This document shows, in pieces, positions 18,697-26,262 of a stretch of 64,000 nucleotides of DNA. The translations under genes were made by a program, and so were the position numbers. Within the stretch, counting starts at the first letter, position 1. Every line of letters begins with the position of its first letter. Source of the stretch: Pseudomonadota bacterium (GTDB lineage: Bacteria; Pseudomonadota; Gammaproteobacteria; Steroidobacterales; Steroidobacteraceae); NCBI GenBank assembly GCA_021792555.1, contig JAJYUL010000012.1, forward strand, positions 17,462 to 81,461, in the 5' to 3' direction. The notes beneath the pieces are model-generated. The model had not been told where the DNA came from. It saw only the letters and a list, made by a program, of their open reading frames with translations, and did not search any database.

Positions 18697-19863
18697 ATGT
18701 CCAAAGTCCTTCCCCTCTCCGGTAATGCCGCGGCTTCTGCCGGCAAGCTCAACAGCGTCGAGGAGATTCTCGCGGACCTCAGGGCCGGTCGCATGGTCAT
18801 CATCATGGACGACGAGGACCGTGAGAACGAGGGCGACCTGATCATGGCGGCCGAGTGCGCGACCCCCGAGGCCGTGGCGTTCATGATCCGCCACACCAGC
18901 GGCATCCTCTGTGTCCCCATGGAGGAGGCCTGGCTCGAGCGGCTGGAACTGCCGCAAATGGTCAGCAACAACAGCGAGGCGCATCGCACGGCGTTCACCG
19001 TTTCGGTCGATGCGCTCGCGGGCACGACCACCGGGGTGTCCTCGGGCGACCGTGCCGCGACCATCCGCGCCCTCGCGCGCGCCGATGCGCGCGCCGCCGA
19101 TTTCGCCCGGCCCGGACACATCTTCCCGCTGCGTGCCCGCCGGGGCGGCGTGCTGGTGCGGACCGGGCACACCGAGGCGGCGGTGGATCTGTGCCGGCTC
19201 GCCGGCATGCAGCCGGTCGGGGTGATCTCCGAGCTGATGAACGAGGACGGCTCGATGGCGCGCCGGGCAGATCTGCACGCCTTCGCCACCCGTCACGGCC
19301 TGAAGATCGGCAGCATCGCCGATCTGATCCGCTACCGCCTGCGCAACGAGCGCTCCGTGGTGCGGCTCTCGGAGCAGCCCGTGGAGACCGAATTCGGCGG
19401 GTTCCGCCTGTTCGCGTACGAGGATCGCGTCGGGGAGGAGGTGCACCTCGCGCTGGTCAAGGGCACCCTGGAGGGGCCCGAGCCGCCGCTCGTGCGCGTG
19501 CATCTGGCCGATCCGCTGCGCGATCTGCTCGGCATCCGCGCCGACCGGCTCGCCTGGACGCTGCGCGCCGCGATGCAGCGCATCGCGCAGGCCGGCAGCG
19601 GCGTGATCGTGATTCTGCGCGAACGGGAGGCGCCGAACGATCTGCTCGATGCGGTCCGTTCGCTCTGCGCGCCCGCCGGCAGCGAGGCAGCCGCGCGTGC
19701 GGCCCGCCGCGACGGCGCGGTACTGAAGACCTTCGGCATCGGCGCGCAGATCCTCAAAGACCTCGGCGTCAAGCGCATGCGCGTGCTGTCGGCGCCGAAG
19801 CAGATGCACGGCATCTCCGCCTTCGGATTGGAGATCGACGGGTATGTCGGAGAAGACGCTTGA
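18697..19863 (+). CDS. ribBX: 3,4-dihydroxy-2-butanone-4-phosphate synthase with degenerate GTP cyclohydrolase II domain
   Basis: The N-terminal half (about 1-215) makes the four-carbon riboflavin precursor from ribulose-5-phosphate. It has the acidic active site DDEDRENEGDLIMAAE and the HTEAAVDLCRLAG motif. The C-terminal half looks like GTP cyclohydrolase II, but the zinc-cysteine motif (GDVxGSxRCDCG) is gone: in its place is VRVHLADPLRDLLGI, with no cysteines. It should not hydrolyse GTP, so a separate ribA is expected elsewhere. The start at 18697 gives 388 residues; the frame further upstream crosses a hairpin. This matches the RibBX arrangement known in Gammaproteobacteria. Confidence 0.9.
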   Translation: MSKVLPLSGNAAASAGKLNSVEEILADLRAGRMVIIMDDEDRENEGDLIMAAECATPEAVAFMIRHTSGILCVPMEEAWLERLELPQMVSNNSEAHRTAFTVSVDALAGTTTGVSSGDRAATIRALARADARAADFARPGHIFPLRARRGGVLVRTGHTEAAVDLCRLAGMQPVGVISELMNEDGSMARRADLHAFATRHGLKIGSIADLIRYRLRNERSVVRLSEQPVETEFGGFRLFAYEDRVGEEVHLALVKGTLEGPEPPLVRVHLADPLRDLLGIRADRLAWTLRAAMQRIAQAGSGVIVILREREAPNDLLDAVRSLCAPAGSEAAARAARRDGAVLKTFGIGAQILKDLGVKRMRVLSAPKQMHGISAFGLEIDGYVGEDA

Positions 19864-20336
19864 GCGCGGCACGGCTGCTTGAAGGTGAAGCCGAGGCGCG
19901 CGGCCGCAAGGTGGCCGTGGTCGCGGCGCGATTCAACGACTTCATCGTCGCGAGTCTGCTGAAGGGCGCGCAGGCGGCCTGGGTGCGCCACGGCGGGCTG
20001 CTCGAGGATCTGTTGGTGGTGCGGGTGCCGGGGGCGTTCGAGTTGCCGGTCGCTGCGCGCAAGCTCGCCGCGAGCGGCCGCTACGATGCGATCGTGGCGC
20101 TCGGCTGCGTCATCCGCGGCGGCACGCCGCATTTCGAATACGTTGCCGGCGAGTGCGCCGGCGGCCTGCAGCGCGCGGCGCTCGAGACGCTGGTCCCGAT
20201 CGTCTTTGGCGTGCTTACGGTCGAGACGGTCGAGCAGGCCATCGAGCGGGCCGCGACCGGTGAGGGCGACAAGGGCGGGGAGGCGATGGAGGCGGCGTTG
20301 GAGATGGCGAGCGTGTTCGCCCAGTTGGGATCCTGA
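19860..20336 (+). CDS. ribH: 6,7-dimethyl-8-ribityllumazine synthase RibH
   Basis: RibH condenses the products of RibB and RibD into lumazine, the riboflavin synthase substrate. A TTG at 19860, overlapping the ribBX stop and preceded by GGAGAAGA (19849-19856), gives 158 residues. Motifs are VAVVAARFNDFIVASLLKGA, RVPGAFELPVAA, the catalytic-region GCVIRGGTPHFEYV and PIVFGVLTVETVEQAIER. The downstream nusB start overlaps its stop (TGATG). The ribH-nusB linkage is widely conserved. Confidence 0.95.
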   Translation: MSAARLLEGEAEARGRKVAVVAARFNDFIVASLLKGAQAAWVRHGGLLEDLLVVRVPGAFELPVAARKLAASGRYDAIVALGCVIRGGTPHFEYVAGECAGGLQRAALETLVPIVFGVLTVETVEQAIERAATGEGDKGGEAMEAALEMASVFAQLGS

Positions 20337-20779
20337 TGAACGTGCAATCCTCGCTGCGCGCGTTTTCCCGGCAGCGATCGGTGGCGCGCAAGCTCGCGCT
20401 GCAGGCGCTGTACCGCTGGCAGATCAACGAGTGCCCCTGGCAGGACCTGGTGCAGGAGTTCGCCGCCGCCGAAGACATGCCGCGCGCCGACGCAGAGTAT
20501 TTCCGCGAGCTGCTCGAGGCGATCTGCGCCTCGCACGCCGAGCTCGATGAGCGGCTTGCGCCCCTGATCGACCGCAGCCCGGGGCTGCTCGACCCGGTGG
20601 AGCACGCCGTGCTGCTCATCGGCTTGTATGAGCTTGCGCATCGGCCGGATGTCCCCTATCGGGTGGCGATCAACGAGGCGGTGACGCTCGCGAAGCGTTT
20701 CGGCGCGACGGACGGCCACAAGTACGTCAATGCGGTGCTCGATCGGGCGGCGCGCGAGCTGCGCCCCGACGAGCACTGA
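20336..20779 (+). CDS. nusB: Transcription antitermination factor NusB
   Basis: NusB with NusE (S10) binds boxA RNA and supports antitermination of rRNA operons. The protein is 147 residues and all-helical. Family signatures are RSVARKLALQALYRWQIN near the N-terminus, DPVEHAVLLIGLYELAH in the middle, and RVAINEAVTLAKRFGATDGHK near the end. It is translationally coupled to ribH and followed by thiL, the usual rib-nusB-thiL order. Confidence 0.96.
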   Translation: MNVQSSLRAFSRQRSVARKLALQALYRWQINECPWQDLVQEFAAAEDMPRADAEYFRELLEAICASHAELDERLAPLIDRSPGLLDPVEHAVLLIGLYELAHRPDVPYRVAINEAVTLAKRFGATDGHKYVNAVLDRAARELRPDEH

Positions 20780-20780
20780 G

Positions 20781-20798
20781 GCGCGCCCGGGGGCGCGC
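20781..20798 (+). other. GC hairpin abutting the thiL start codon
   Basis: GCGCGCCC and GGGCGCGC make a perfect 8-bp inverted repeat with a 2-base centre, ending two bases before the thiL ATG. It fills the place where a ribosome site would be. Translation of thiL probably depends on ribosomes arriving from nusB. Confidence 0.4.
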
Positions 20799-20800
20799 GC

Positions 20801-21766
20801 ATGCCACAGTCGGAATTCGAGCTGATCGACCGTTACTTCCGCCGCTGCGGCGCGCAGCGCGCGGACGTGCGCGTCGGCGTGGGCGACGATGCCGCGCTGC
20901 TCGAGTGCCCGCCCGGCATGGTGCTCGCAGCGGCAGTCGATACGCTGGTCGAGGGTGTGCACTTCCCGCGCGGTTGCCGTGCGGACTCGATCGGCCACAG
21001 GGCGCTCGCCGTCAACCTGAGCGACCTGGCGGCGATGGGGGCGCGCCCCGCGTGGGCGCTGCTCGCGCTCACCCTGCCGGCGGCCGAGGAGCGCTGGCTG
21101 AGTGAATTCACCGCGGGATTCGCCGCACTCGCGCGTGTCCATGAGGTCGCGCTGGTCGGCGGCGACACCACGCAGGGCCCGCTCACGGTGACGGTGACTC
21201 TCATGGGACCGGTGCCGGCCGGCGCGGCGCTGCTGCGCAGCGGCGCGAGCGTCGGCGATGCGCTGTTTGTCTCCGGCACGCCGGGCGATGCGGCCGTGGG
21301 ACTCGCGCTCGAGCAGGGGCGGCTCGAGGGCCTCGGGCAGGCCGAGTACCTGCGCGAGCGGTTTCTGTTCCCGACGCCGCGGGTGGCGCTCGGGCAGCAG
21401 CTTCGCCCCTACGCGAGCGGCTGTATCGATGTGTCGGACGGTCTGCTCGCCGACGCGCTGAAGCTGGCTCGCGCCAGCGGCTGCGGGCTTGAGATCGACG
21501 CGACCCGCCTGCCGCTCTCGGCGCCGCTGCGCGCGCTCGGGACCGAGCGCGCGCGCGCATTCGCCCTCACCGGCGGCGACGATTACGAGTTGTGCTTCAC
21601 CGTGCCGCCACAGCAGCTCGCGCGGCTGCACGCGCAGCTGCCGCCGCAGCAGTGGGGGTACACTCGCATCGGCTCGATGCGCGCCGAGCCCGGCGCACGG
21701 GTGATGGGCGAGGCGGGCGAATTGCCGCTGCCCACCGGCGGCTACGATCACTTTGCGCAAGCCTGA
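20801..21766 (+). CDS. thiL: Thiamine-monophosphate kinase ThiL
   Basis: ThiL phosphorylates thiamine monophosphate to the cofactor thiamine pyrophosphate. The 321-residue protein is of the PurM/AIR synthase fold: DVRVGVGDDAALLECPPG binds Mg-ATP, RALAVNLSDLAAMGARP is the second metal motif, ALVGGDTTQGPLTVTVT the third, and ALTGGDDYELCFTVPPQ lies near the C-terminus. pgpA, which often follows thiL, is absent; the next gene is a protein kinase. dxs and cofactor-dependent enzymes elsewhere in the window use its product. Confidence 0.95.
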   Translation: MPQSEFELIDRYFRRCGAQRADVRVGVGDDAALLECPPGMVLAAAVDTLVEGVHFPRGCRADSIGHRALAVNLSDLAAMGARPAWALLALTLPAAEERWLSEFTAGFAALARVHEVALVGGDTTQGPLTVTVTLMGPVPAGAALLRSGASVGDALFVSGTPGDAAVGLALEQGRLEGLGQAEYLRERFLFPTPRVALGQQLRPYASGCIDVSDGLLADALKLARASGCGLEIDATRLPLSAPLRALGTERARAFALTGGDDYELCFTVPPQQLARLHAQLPPQQWGYTRIGSMRAEPGARVMGEAGELPLPTGGYDHFAQA

Positions 21767-21941
21767 CGGCGGTTTGATTATGTAAAATCCGCGCCGCGCG
21801 CCGGTCGGCCAATTCATGGGGCGCATCACAGCGCCTGCGGGCCGCGCAATCCTATTCTGCGCCTTGCTCCATCAGCCGACGCGAATTATGCCCGTCCACG
21901 CCTCCAGACCCGCCGCCCCGCCCCACACCGGTGACCGGAGC

Positions 21942-23198
21942 ATGCCCGAGCGCATCGGCAAGTACGAAGTCATCAAGGAAGTCGGCCGCGGCAGCACCGG
22001 CGTGGTCTACCTGTCGCACGACGCCTACTACGGGCGCGACGTGGCCATCAAGGTCTACAACGTCGACACCGGGGCGGACGATCAGCGGGCGCGGGCGGCG
22101 CGCAAGATGTTTCTGTCAGAGGCGCATCTGGTCGGGATGCTGCAGCATCCGTACGTGCTGCCGATCTTCGATGCGGGCGAGGAGAACGGGCGCTGCTACG
22201 TCGTCACCGAGTACGTGCACCATGCCCGCACGCTCACGACCTACTGCCGTCCGGACAACCTGCTTCCGCTGAACGACGTCATCGAGATCATCTTCAAGTG
22301 CGCCAAGGCGCTGCACTACGCGCACACCCGCGGGGTGATCCACCGCGACATCAAGCCCTCGAACATCCTGCTCACCCAGGAGGGCGAGGTGCGCATCATC
22401 GACTTCGGCATCGCGCTGGTGTCCGATGCGGAGATCTCGCGCATCGAGGGCATCGCCGGCAGTCCCTCGTACATGTCGCCGGAGCAGGTGCAGAGCCTGG
22501 AGCTCACCGCGAGCTCGGACATCTATTCCCTCGGGGCCGTGATGTACGAGCTGCTCACCGGCACCCGCCCGTTCCGCGCCGGCAACCTGCAGAAGCTCCT
22601 GCACCAGATCGTTTATGCCACGCCGCCGCCGATTCACAAGGTGCGCCAGGACGTGTCCGAGGAGCTCGAGAACGTCGTGGTCACGGCACTGCAGAAGGAC
22701 CCCGTGAAGCGGCAGCGCACCGGGCTCGAGCTCGCCGCCGAGCTCGCCCGCGTCCATCACCGGCTGCGCCAGAGCAACGTGCGGCTCGACCTGCAGGAGC
22801 AGTTCGGGGTCCTCAGGCGGCTGAAGTTCTTCCACGAGTTCTCCCACACCGAGGTGAGCGAGGTGCTGCGCGCCAGCGCCTGGCAGCACTACGCGGCCGG
22901 CGAGGAGATCGTGCGCGAGGGGGAGCTCGACGACCGCTTCTACATCCTGGTCTCCGGACGCTGCGCGGTCGAGCGCCGCGGCGAGCACATCGCCATGCTC
23001 GAGACCGGAGACTGTTTCGGCGAGGCGAGCTACGTGCCCGGGGCGAAGCGCACCGCCACGGTGCGGGCGATGAGCGCGGTGACCGTGCTGAAGGTGAGCG
23101 CCACGCAGCTCGAGCAGGTGTCGGTGTCCTGCCAGCTGCGCTTCAACCGGGTGTTCCTGCGCAGCCTGATCGGCCGCCTGCAGGGCGAGTCCCGCTAG
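21942..23198 (+). CDS. Ser/Thr protein kinase fused to a cyclic-nucleotide-binding domain
   Basis: An apparently active Hanks-type kinase with a C-terminal regulatory module. Using the start at 21942 (418 residues), the Gly-rich loop is GRGSTGVVY, the ATP lysine is Lys37 (VAIKVY), the catalytic loop is HRDIKPSN (134-141), DFG begins at Asp154, and SPSYMSPEQ is the activation-segment end. After residue 290 comes a cNMP-binding fold: AAGEEIVREGELDDRFYILV, then GDCFGEASYVPGAKRTATV, which keeps the Glu and Arg that hold the cyclic phosphate in CAP-like domains. There is no membrane segment. An ATG at 21888 would add 18 residues; neither start has a well-spaced ribosome site. A two-component pair follows. 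Confidence 0.85.
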   Translation: MPERIGKYEVIKEVGRGSTGVVYLSHDAYYGRDVAIKVYNVDTGADDQRARAARKMFLSEAHLVGMLQHPYVLPIFDAGEENGRCYVVTEYVHHARTLTTYCRPDNLLPLNDVIEIIFKCAKALHYAHTRGVIHRDIKPSNILLTQEGEVRIIDFGIALVSDAEISRIEGIAGSPSYMSPEQVQSLELTASSDIYSLGAVMYELLTGTRPFRAGNLQKLLHQIVYATPPPIHKVRQDVSEELENVVVTALQKDPVKRQRTGLELAAELARVHHRLRQSNVRLDLQEQFGVLRRLKFFHEFSHTEVSEVLRASAWQHYAAGEEIVREGELDDRFYILVSGRCAVERRGEHIAMLETGDCFGEASYVPGAKRTATVRAMSAVTVLKVSATQLEQVSVSCQLRFNRVFLRSLIGRLQGESR

Positions 23199-23243
23199 CG
23201 CCCCCGCTGCGCGCGGGCCCGGGCTGCTGTAGGCTAGCCCGCC

Positions 23244-23921
23244 GTGCACATCCTGCTCATAGAGGACGACGTCGAGGCGGCGAAGTTTCTCGTCAAGGGA
23301 CTGCGCGAGAGCGGCTATGCGCTCGACCATGTCACCGGGGGGCGGGAGGGGCTCGAGCGGGCGCTCGCCGGCAAGTTCGATCTCATCGTGACCGACCGGA
23401 TGCTGCCGAAGATCGACGGGCTGGAGATTATCCGGCAGCTGCGCGCCGCGGGACTGACGACGCCCGTGCTGGTGCTGAGCGCGCTCGGCACCGTCGATGA
23501 CCGCATCCGCGGGCTGAAGGCCGGCGGCGACGATTACCTCACCAAACCGTTCGCCTTCGATGAGCTGCTGGCGCGCATCGAGGCGCTGCTGCGTCGCCGC
23601 GCCCGGGGCAGCGAGGCGTCCCATCTGCAGGTGGCCGATCTGGAGTTCGATCTGCTCACGCGGCGCGTCACTCGAGCCGGGCGCGAGATCGACCTGACCG
23701 CCCGCGAGCAGAAGCTGCTCGAGTTTCTGATGCGCCGGGCGGGCCAGGTGGTCACCCGCATGATGCTGCTCGAGGGGGTCTGGGATCTGCACTTCGATCC
23801 GCAGAGCAACGTGGTCGACGTGCACATCAGCCGGCTGCGCCAGGCGGTCGACCGCGGCTCGGACCGGCCGCTCATTCACACGGTGCGCGGCGCCGGCTAC
23901 GTGCTGCGGGAGGAGCCGTGA
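23244..23921 (+). CDS. OmpR-family response regulator
   Basis: A 225-residue DNA-binding response regulator. The receiver domain has the acidic pair Glu7-Asp8-Asp9, phospho-acceptor Asp51 (LIVTDRMLPKIDG) and the KPF lysine loop (GGDDYLTKPFAFDELLAR). The winged-helix output ends with VVDVHISRLRQAVDR and TVRGAGYVL. The GTG start at 23244 is fixed by the receiver beginning MHILLIEDD. Its stop overlaps the histidine kinase start, so the pair is coupled. The target is unknown; the kinase fusion just upstream may share the transcript or the signal. Confidence 0.93.
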   Translation: MHILLIEDDVEAAKFLVKGLRESGYALDHVTGGREGLERALAGKFDLIVTDRMLPKIDGLEIIRQLRAAGLTTPVLVLSALGTVDDRIRGLKAGGDDYLTKPFAFDELLARIEALLRRRARGSEASHLQVADLEFDLLTRRVTRAGREIDLTAREQKLLEFLMRRAGQVVTRMMLLEGVWDLHFDPQSNVVDVHISRLRQAVDRGSDRPLIHTVRGAGYVLREEP

Positions 23922-25315
23922 GCCGGGTGGGGCCGCGCGGCCTGTTTCAGACCTCGGCGTTCCGCATGTCCATGGGCTACACGCTGCTCGTGACCCTTGC
24001 GGTCGGCGTGACGCTCGGCAGCACCTACCTGCTGACCCAGCGCATCCTGCGCGACAACATCGATCTGATCATCGACACCGAGCTCAACAGCCTGCAGGAT
24101 CAGTACGTCCTGCGCGGCATCCGCGGGGTGACCACCGAGATCAACGTGCGCATCGACAGCTGGGGGCGCATCGGCTCGGTGTACATGCTGGCGAGCCCGA
24201 GCTTCAAGCGCATCGCCGGCAACGTGACCAACTGGCCGTTCGATGGCGCGCCGGGGGAGCGCTGGCCGGAATTCCGCATCGAGTCGATCGAGCCGGGCCA
24301 GCGCTCGGTCCATCCGGTGCGTGCGGCGGTGCGCCAGCTGCCCAACGGCGACTGGCTGCTCGTCGGCACCGACATGTCGCAGGACGAGCGCTATGCGCAG
24401 GCGTTTCGGACCGCGACGCTCTGGGGCATGGGTCTGTCGATCCTGGTGGCGGCCGTCGCCGGCTTCGCCTTCAGCTTCCGCCTGAGCCGTCGCGTCGGTG
24501 CCGTCACGGATACCTGCGTCCGCATCATGAGCGGCGAGCTGTCACGCCGGCTTCCGGTTGCCGGCAACCGCGACGAATTCGATGCGCTCGCCGTCTCGGT
24601 CAACCGCGTACTCGATCGCCTCGATGAACAGACGCGCACTCTGCGCGCCACGTTCGACAGCGTTGCGCACGACTTGCGTGCGCCCTTACAGAGGCTGCGG
24701 GCGCGCATGGACGCGGTGCTGCGCCGTGCGGATCTGCAGCAGGGGATGCGCGAGCCGGTCGAATCTGCGCTGCGCGAAGTCGATCACCTGCAGCGCACGC
24801 TCGCGACGCTCCTGCAGATCGCACTGGCGGAGTCCGGCGCGCCGCTCGCCTCGGTGACGCCCGTGAACCTCTCCGATCTGGTCGGAGAACTGGCCGAACT
24901 GTTCGAGCCGGTGGCGCGCGAGCGCGGCCTGAGGCTCACCGCGGGGACGGGCGGTAGCGTGCTGGTCGAGGGCAACCGCCAGCTGCTGGCGCAGCTGATC
25001 AGCAATCTGGTCGAGAACGCCCTGAAGTTCGTGCCCGCCGGCGGGCGCATCGAGCTGAGCGTCGAGCGGCGCGGCGCGGTGGCGCGCCTCGTGGTGAGCG
25101 ACAATGGTCCGGGGATGTCGGCCGAGCAGCGGCGGCAGGCCGGCCAGCCGTTCGCGCGCGTCGCGCCGCGCGCGGGCGAGGCGGGCGGCGGACTCGGCCT
25201 GTTGCTGGCGGGGGCGATTGCGCGGCTGCACCACGCGCTGTTCGTGCTCGAGGATAACGAGCCGGGGCTGCGGGCGATCGTGGAGTTGCCGCTGCTCGAG
25301 GCGGGGGGCGGCTAG
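23918..25315 (+). CDS. Sensor histidine kinase
   Basis: The partner of the preceding regulator, 465 residues. A membrane segment (about 14-34) leads to a periplasmic sensor loop of about 120 residues, a second membrane segment near 168-190, and a HAMP linker. The dimerisation/phosphoacceptor box is DSVAHDLRAPLQRL with His251. The ATPase has N box LISNLVENALKF, G1 VSDNGPGMSAEQ and G2 GGGLGLLLAGAI. The sensor loop has no recognised ligand motif. The layout is like CusS/QseC-class kinases, but the signal cannot be assigned. Confidence 0.92.
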   Translation: MSRVGPRGLFQTSAFRMSMGYTLLVTLAVGVTLGSTYLLTQRILRDNIDLIIDTELNSLQDQYVLRGIRGVTTEINVRIDSWGRIGSVYMLASPSFKRIAGNVTNWPFDGAPGERWPEFRIESIEPGQRSVHPVRAAVRQLPNGDWLLVGTDMSQDERYAQAFRTATLWGMGLSILVAAVAGFAFSFRLSRRVGAVTDTCVRIMSGELSRRLPVAGNRDEFDALAVSVNRVLDRLDEQTRTLRATFDSVAHDLRAPLQRLRARMDAVLRRADLQQGMREPVESALREVDHLQRTLATLLQIALAESGAPLASVTPVNLSDLVGELAELFEPVARERGLRLTAGTGGSVLVEGNRQLLAQLISNLVENALKFVPAGGRIELSVERRGAVARLVVSDNGPGMSAEQRRQAGQPFARVAPRAGEAGGGLGLLLAGAIARLHHALFVLEDNEPGLRAIVELPLLEAGGG

Positions 25316-25325
25316 GCCCCGGGCC

Positions 25326-26162
25326 TCACTTCGCCTTGCGCTTGTCGCGCTCGATCAGCGCGTAGGCGGAGTGATTGTGGATGGACTCGAAATTCTCCGA
25401 TTCCACCACGTACGCGACGATCCGGTCGTCCGCGTTGAGCCGTGTGGCCACGTCCCGCACCATGTCCTCGACGAACTTCGGGTTGTCGTAGGCCCGCTCG
25501 GTCACGTACTTCTCGTCGGGCCGCTTGAGGATCCCGTAGAGCTCGCACGAGGCTTCCTGCTCGGCGATCTCGATGAGCTCCTCGATCCACATGTGGTGGC
25601 TCAACTGCGCCGTGATGGTCACGTGCGAGCGCTGATTGTGCGCGCCATAGTCCGAGATGCGCTTCGAGCACGGGCACAGGCTCGTGACCGGCACCACCAC
25701 GCGCACCCACAGGTCGGTGATCCCGTCGTGCCGTTCGCCGATCAGGCTCGCCCGGTAGTCCATCAGGCTCTCGACGCCGCTCGCCGGCGCGCGCTTCATG
25801 ATGAAGTAGGGGAAGGTCATCTCGATGTGTCCGGCGTCGGCCTCGAGCCGGCTCGTCATGCTCTCGAGCATGCCGCGGAAGGACTCGACGGAAATTTCCC
25901 GCTCGGCATGCAGGATCTCCACGAACCGCGACATGTGCGTGCCCTTGAAATTGTGCGGCAGGCTCACGTACATGTTGAACGTGGCGATGGTGTGCTGCTC
26001 TCCCGCGGAGCGGTCCTTGACGCGCACCGGATGGCTGATGTCCTTGATGCCCACCCGGTTGATCGGCAGGCGGCGGGTATCGGCGCGCGACTGCACGTCC
26101 TCGACATCAGCGAGGACTTTGCGGGCAGTCTTGGCCGGCGTGGCAGGAGGGTTCATGCGCAT
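25326..26162 (-). CDS. folE2: GTP cyclohydrolase FolE2 (type IB)
   Basis: FolE2 converts GTP to dihydroneopterin triphosphate, the first step of folate synthesis, and is the metal-flexible alternative to FolE. The 278-residue protein carries the family signature [15 protein letters not shown] near the N-terminus, [13 protein letters not shown], and the cysteine-containing active-site stretch [20 protein letters not shown]. An ATG at 26156 could also serve as start. Many bacteria express folE2 under zinc limitation, but no Zur-type operator was seen; an unrelated 16-bp dyad lies about 30 bp upstream. Confidence 0.93.
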   Translation of the reverse strand: MRMNPPATPAKTARKVLADVEDVQSRADTRRLPINRVGIKDISHPVRVKDRSAGEQHTIATFNMYVSLPHNFKGTHMSRFVEILHAEREISVESFRGMLESMTSRLEADAGHIEMTFPYFIMKRAPASGVESLMDYRASLIGERHDGITDLWVRVVVPVTSLCPCSKRISDYGAHNQRSHVTITAQLSHHMWIEELIEIAEQEASCELYGILKRPDEKYVTERAYDNPKFVEDMVRDVATRLNADDRIVAYVVESENFESIHNHSAYALIERDKRKAK

Positions 26163-26191
26163 AAGCCTACAGGATCGCGGCGGGTTTCACC

Positions 26192-26207
26192 TATACCGAT
26201 CGGGATA
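26192..26207. promoter_or_regulatory. Imperfect 16-bp dyad upstream of folE2
   Basis: TATACCGATCGGGATA has a perfect CCGATCGG core and near-symmetric TATA/GATA flanks. It lies in the 100-bp gap before folE2. It has the form of an operator, but no regulator family is recognised. Confidence 0.3.
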
Positions 26208-26262
26208 CGCGCGCACACGCGGGTAACCCCGGCCGGCGCGCCGCGCGGCGGCACGCGAGGGA

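Noticed and set aside
18605..18697. FMN riboswitch upstream of ribBX
   Set aside because: Only about 90 bp are available, and the conserved RFN-element boxes are not present.
25326..26262. Zur box before folE2
   Set aside because: The only dyad present (26192-26207) does not resemble the AT-rich Zur consensus.
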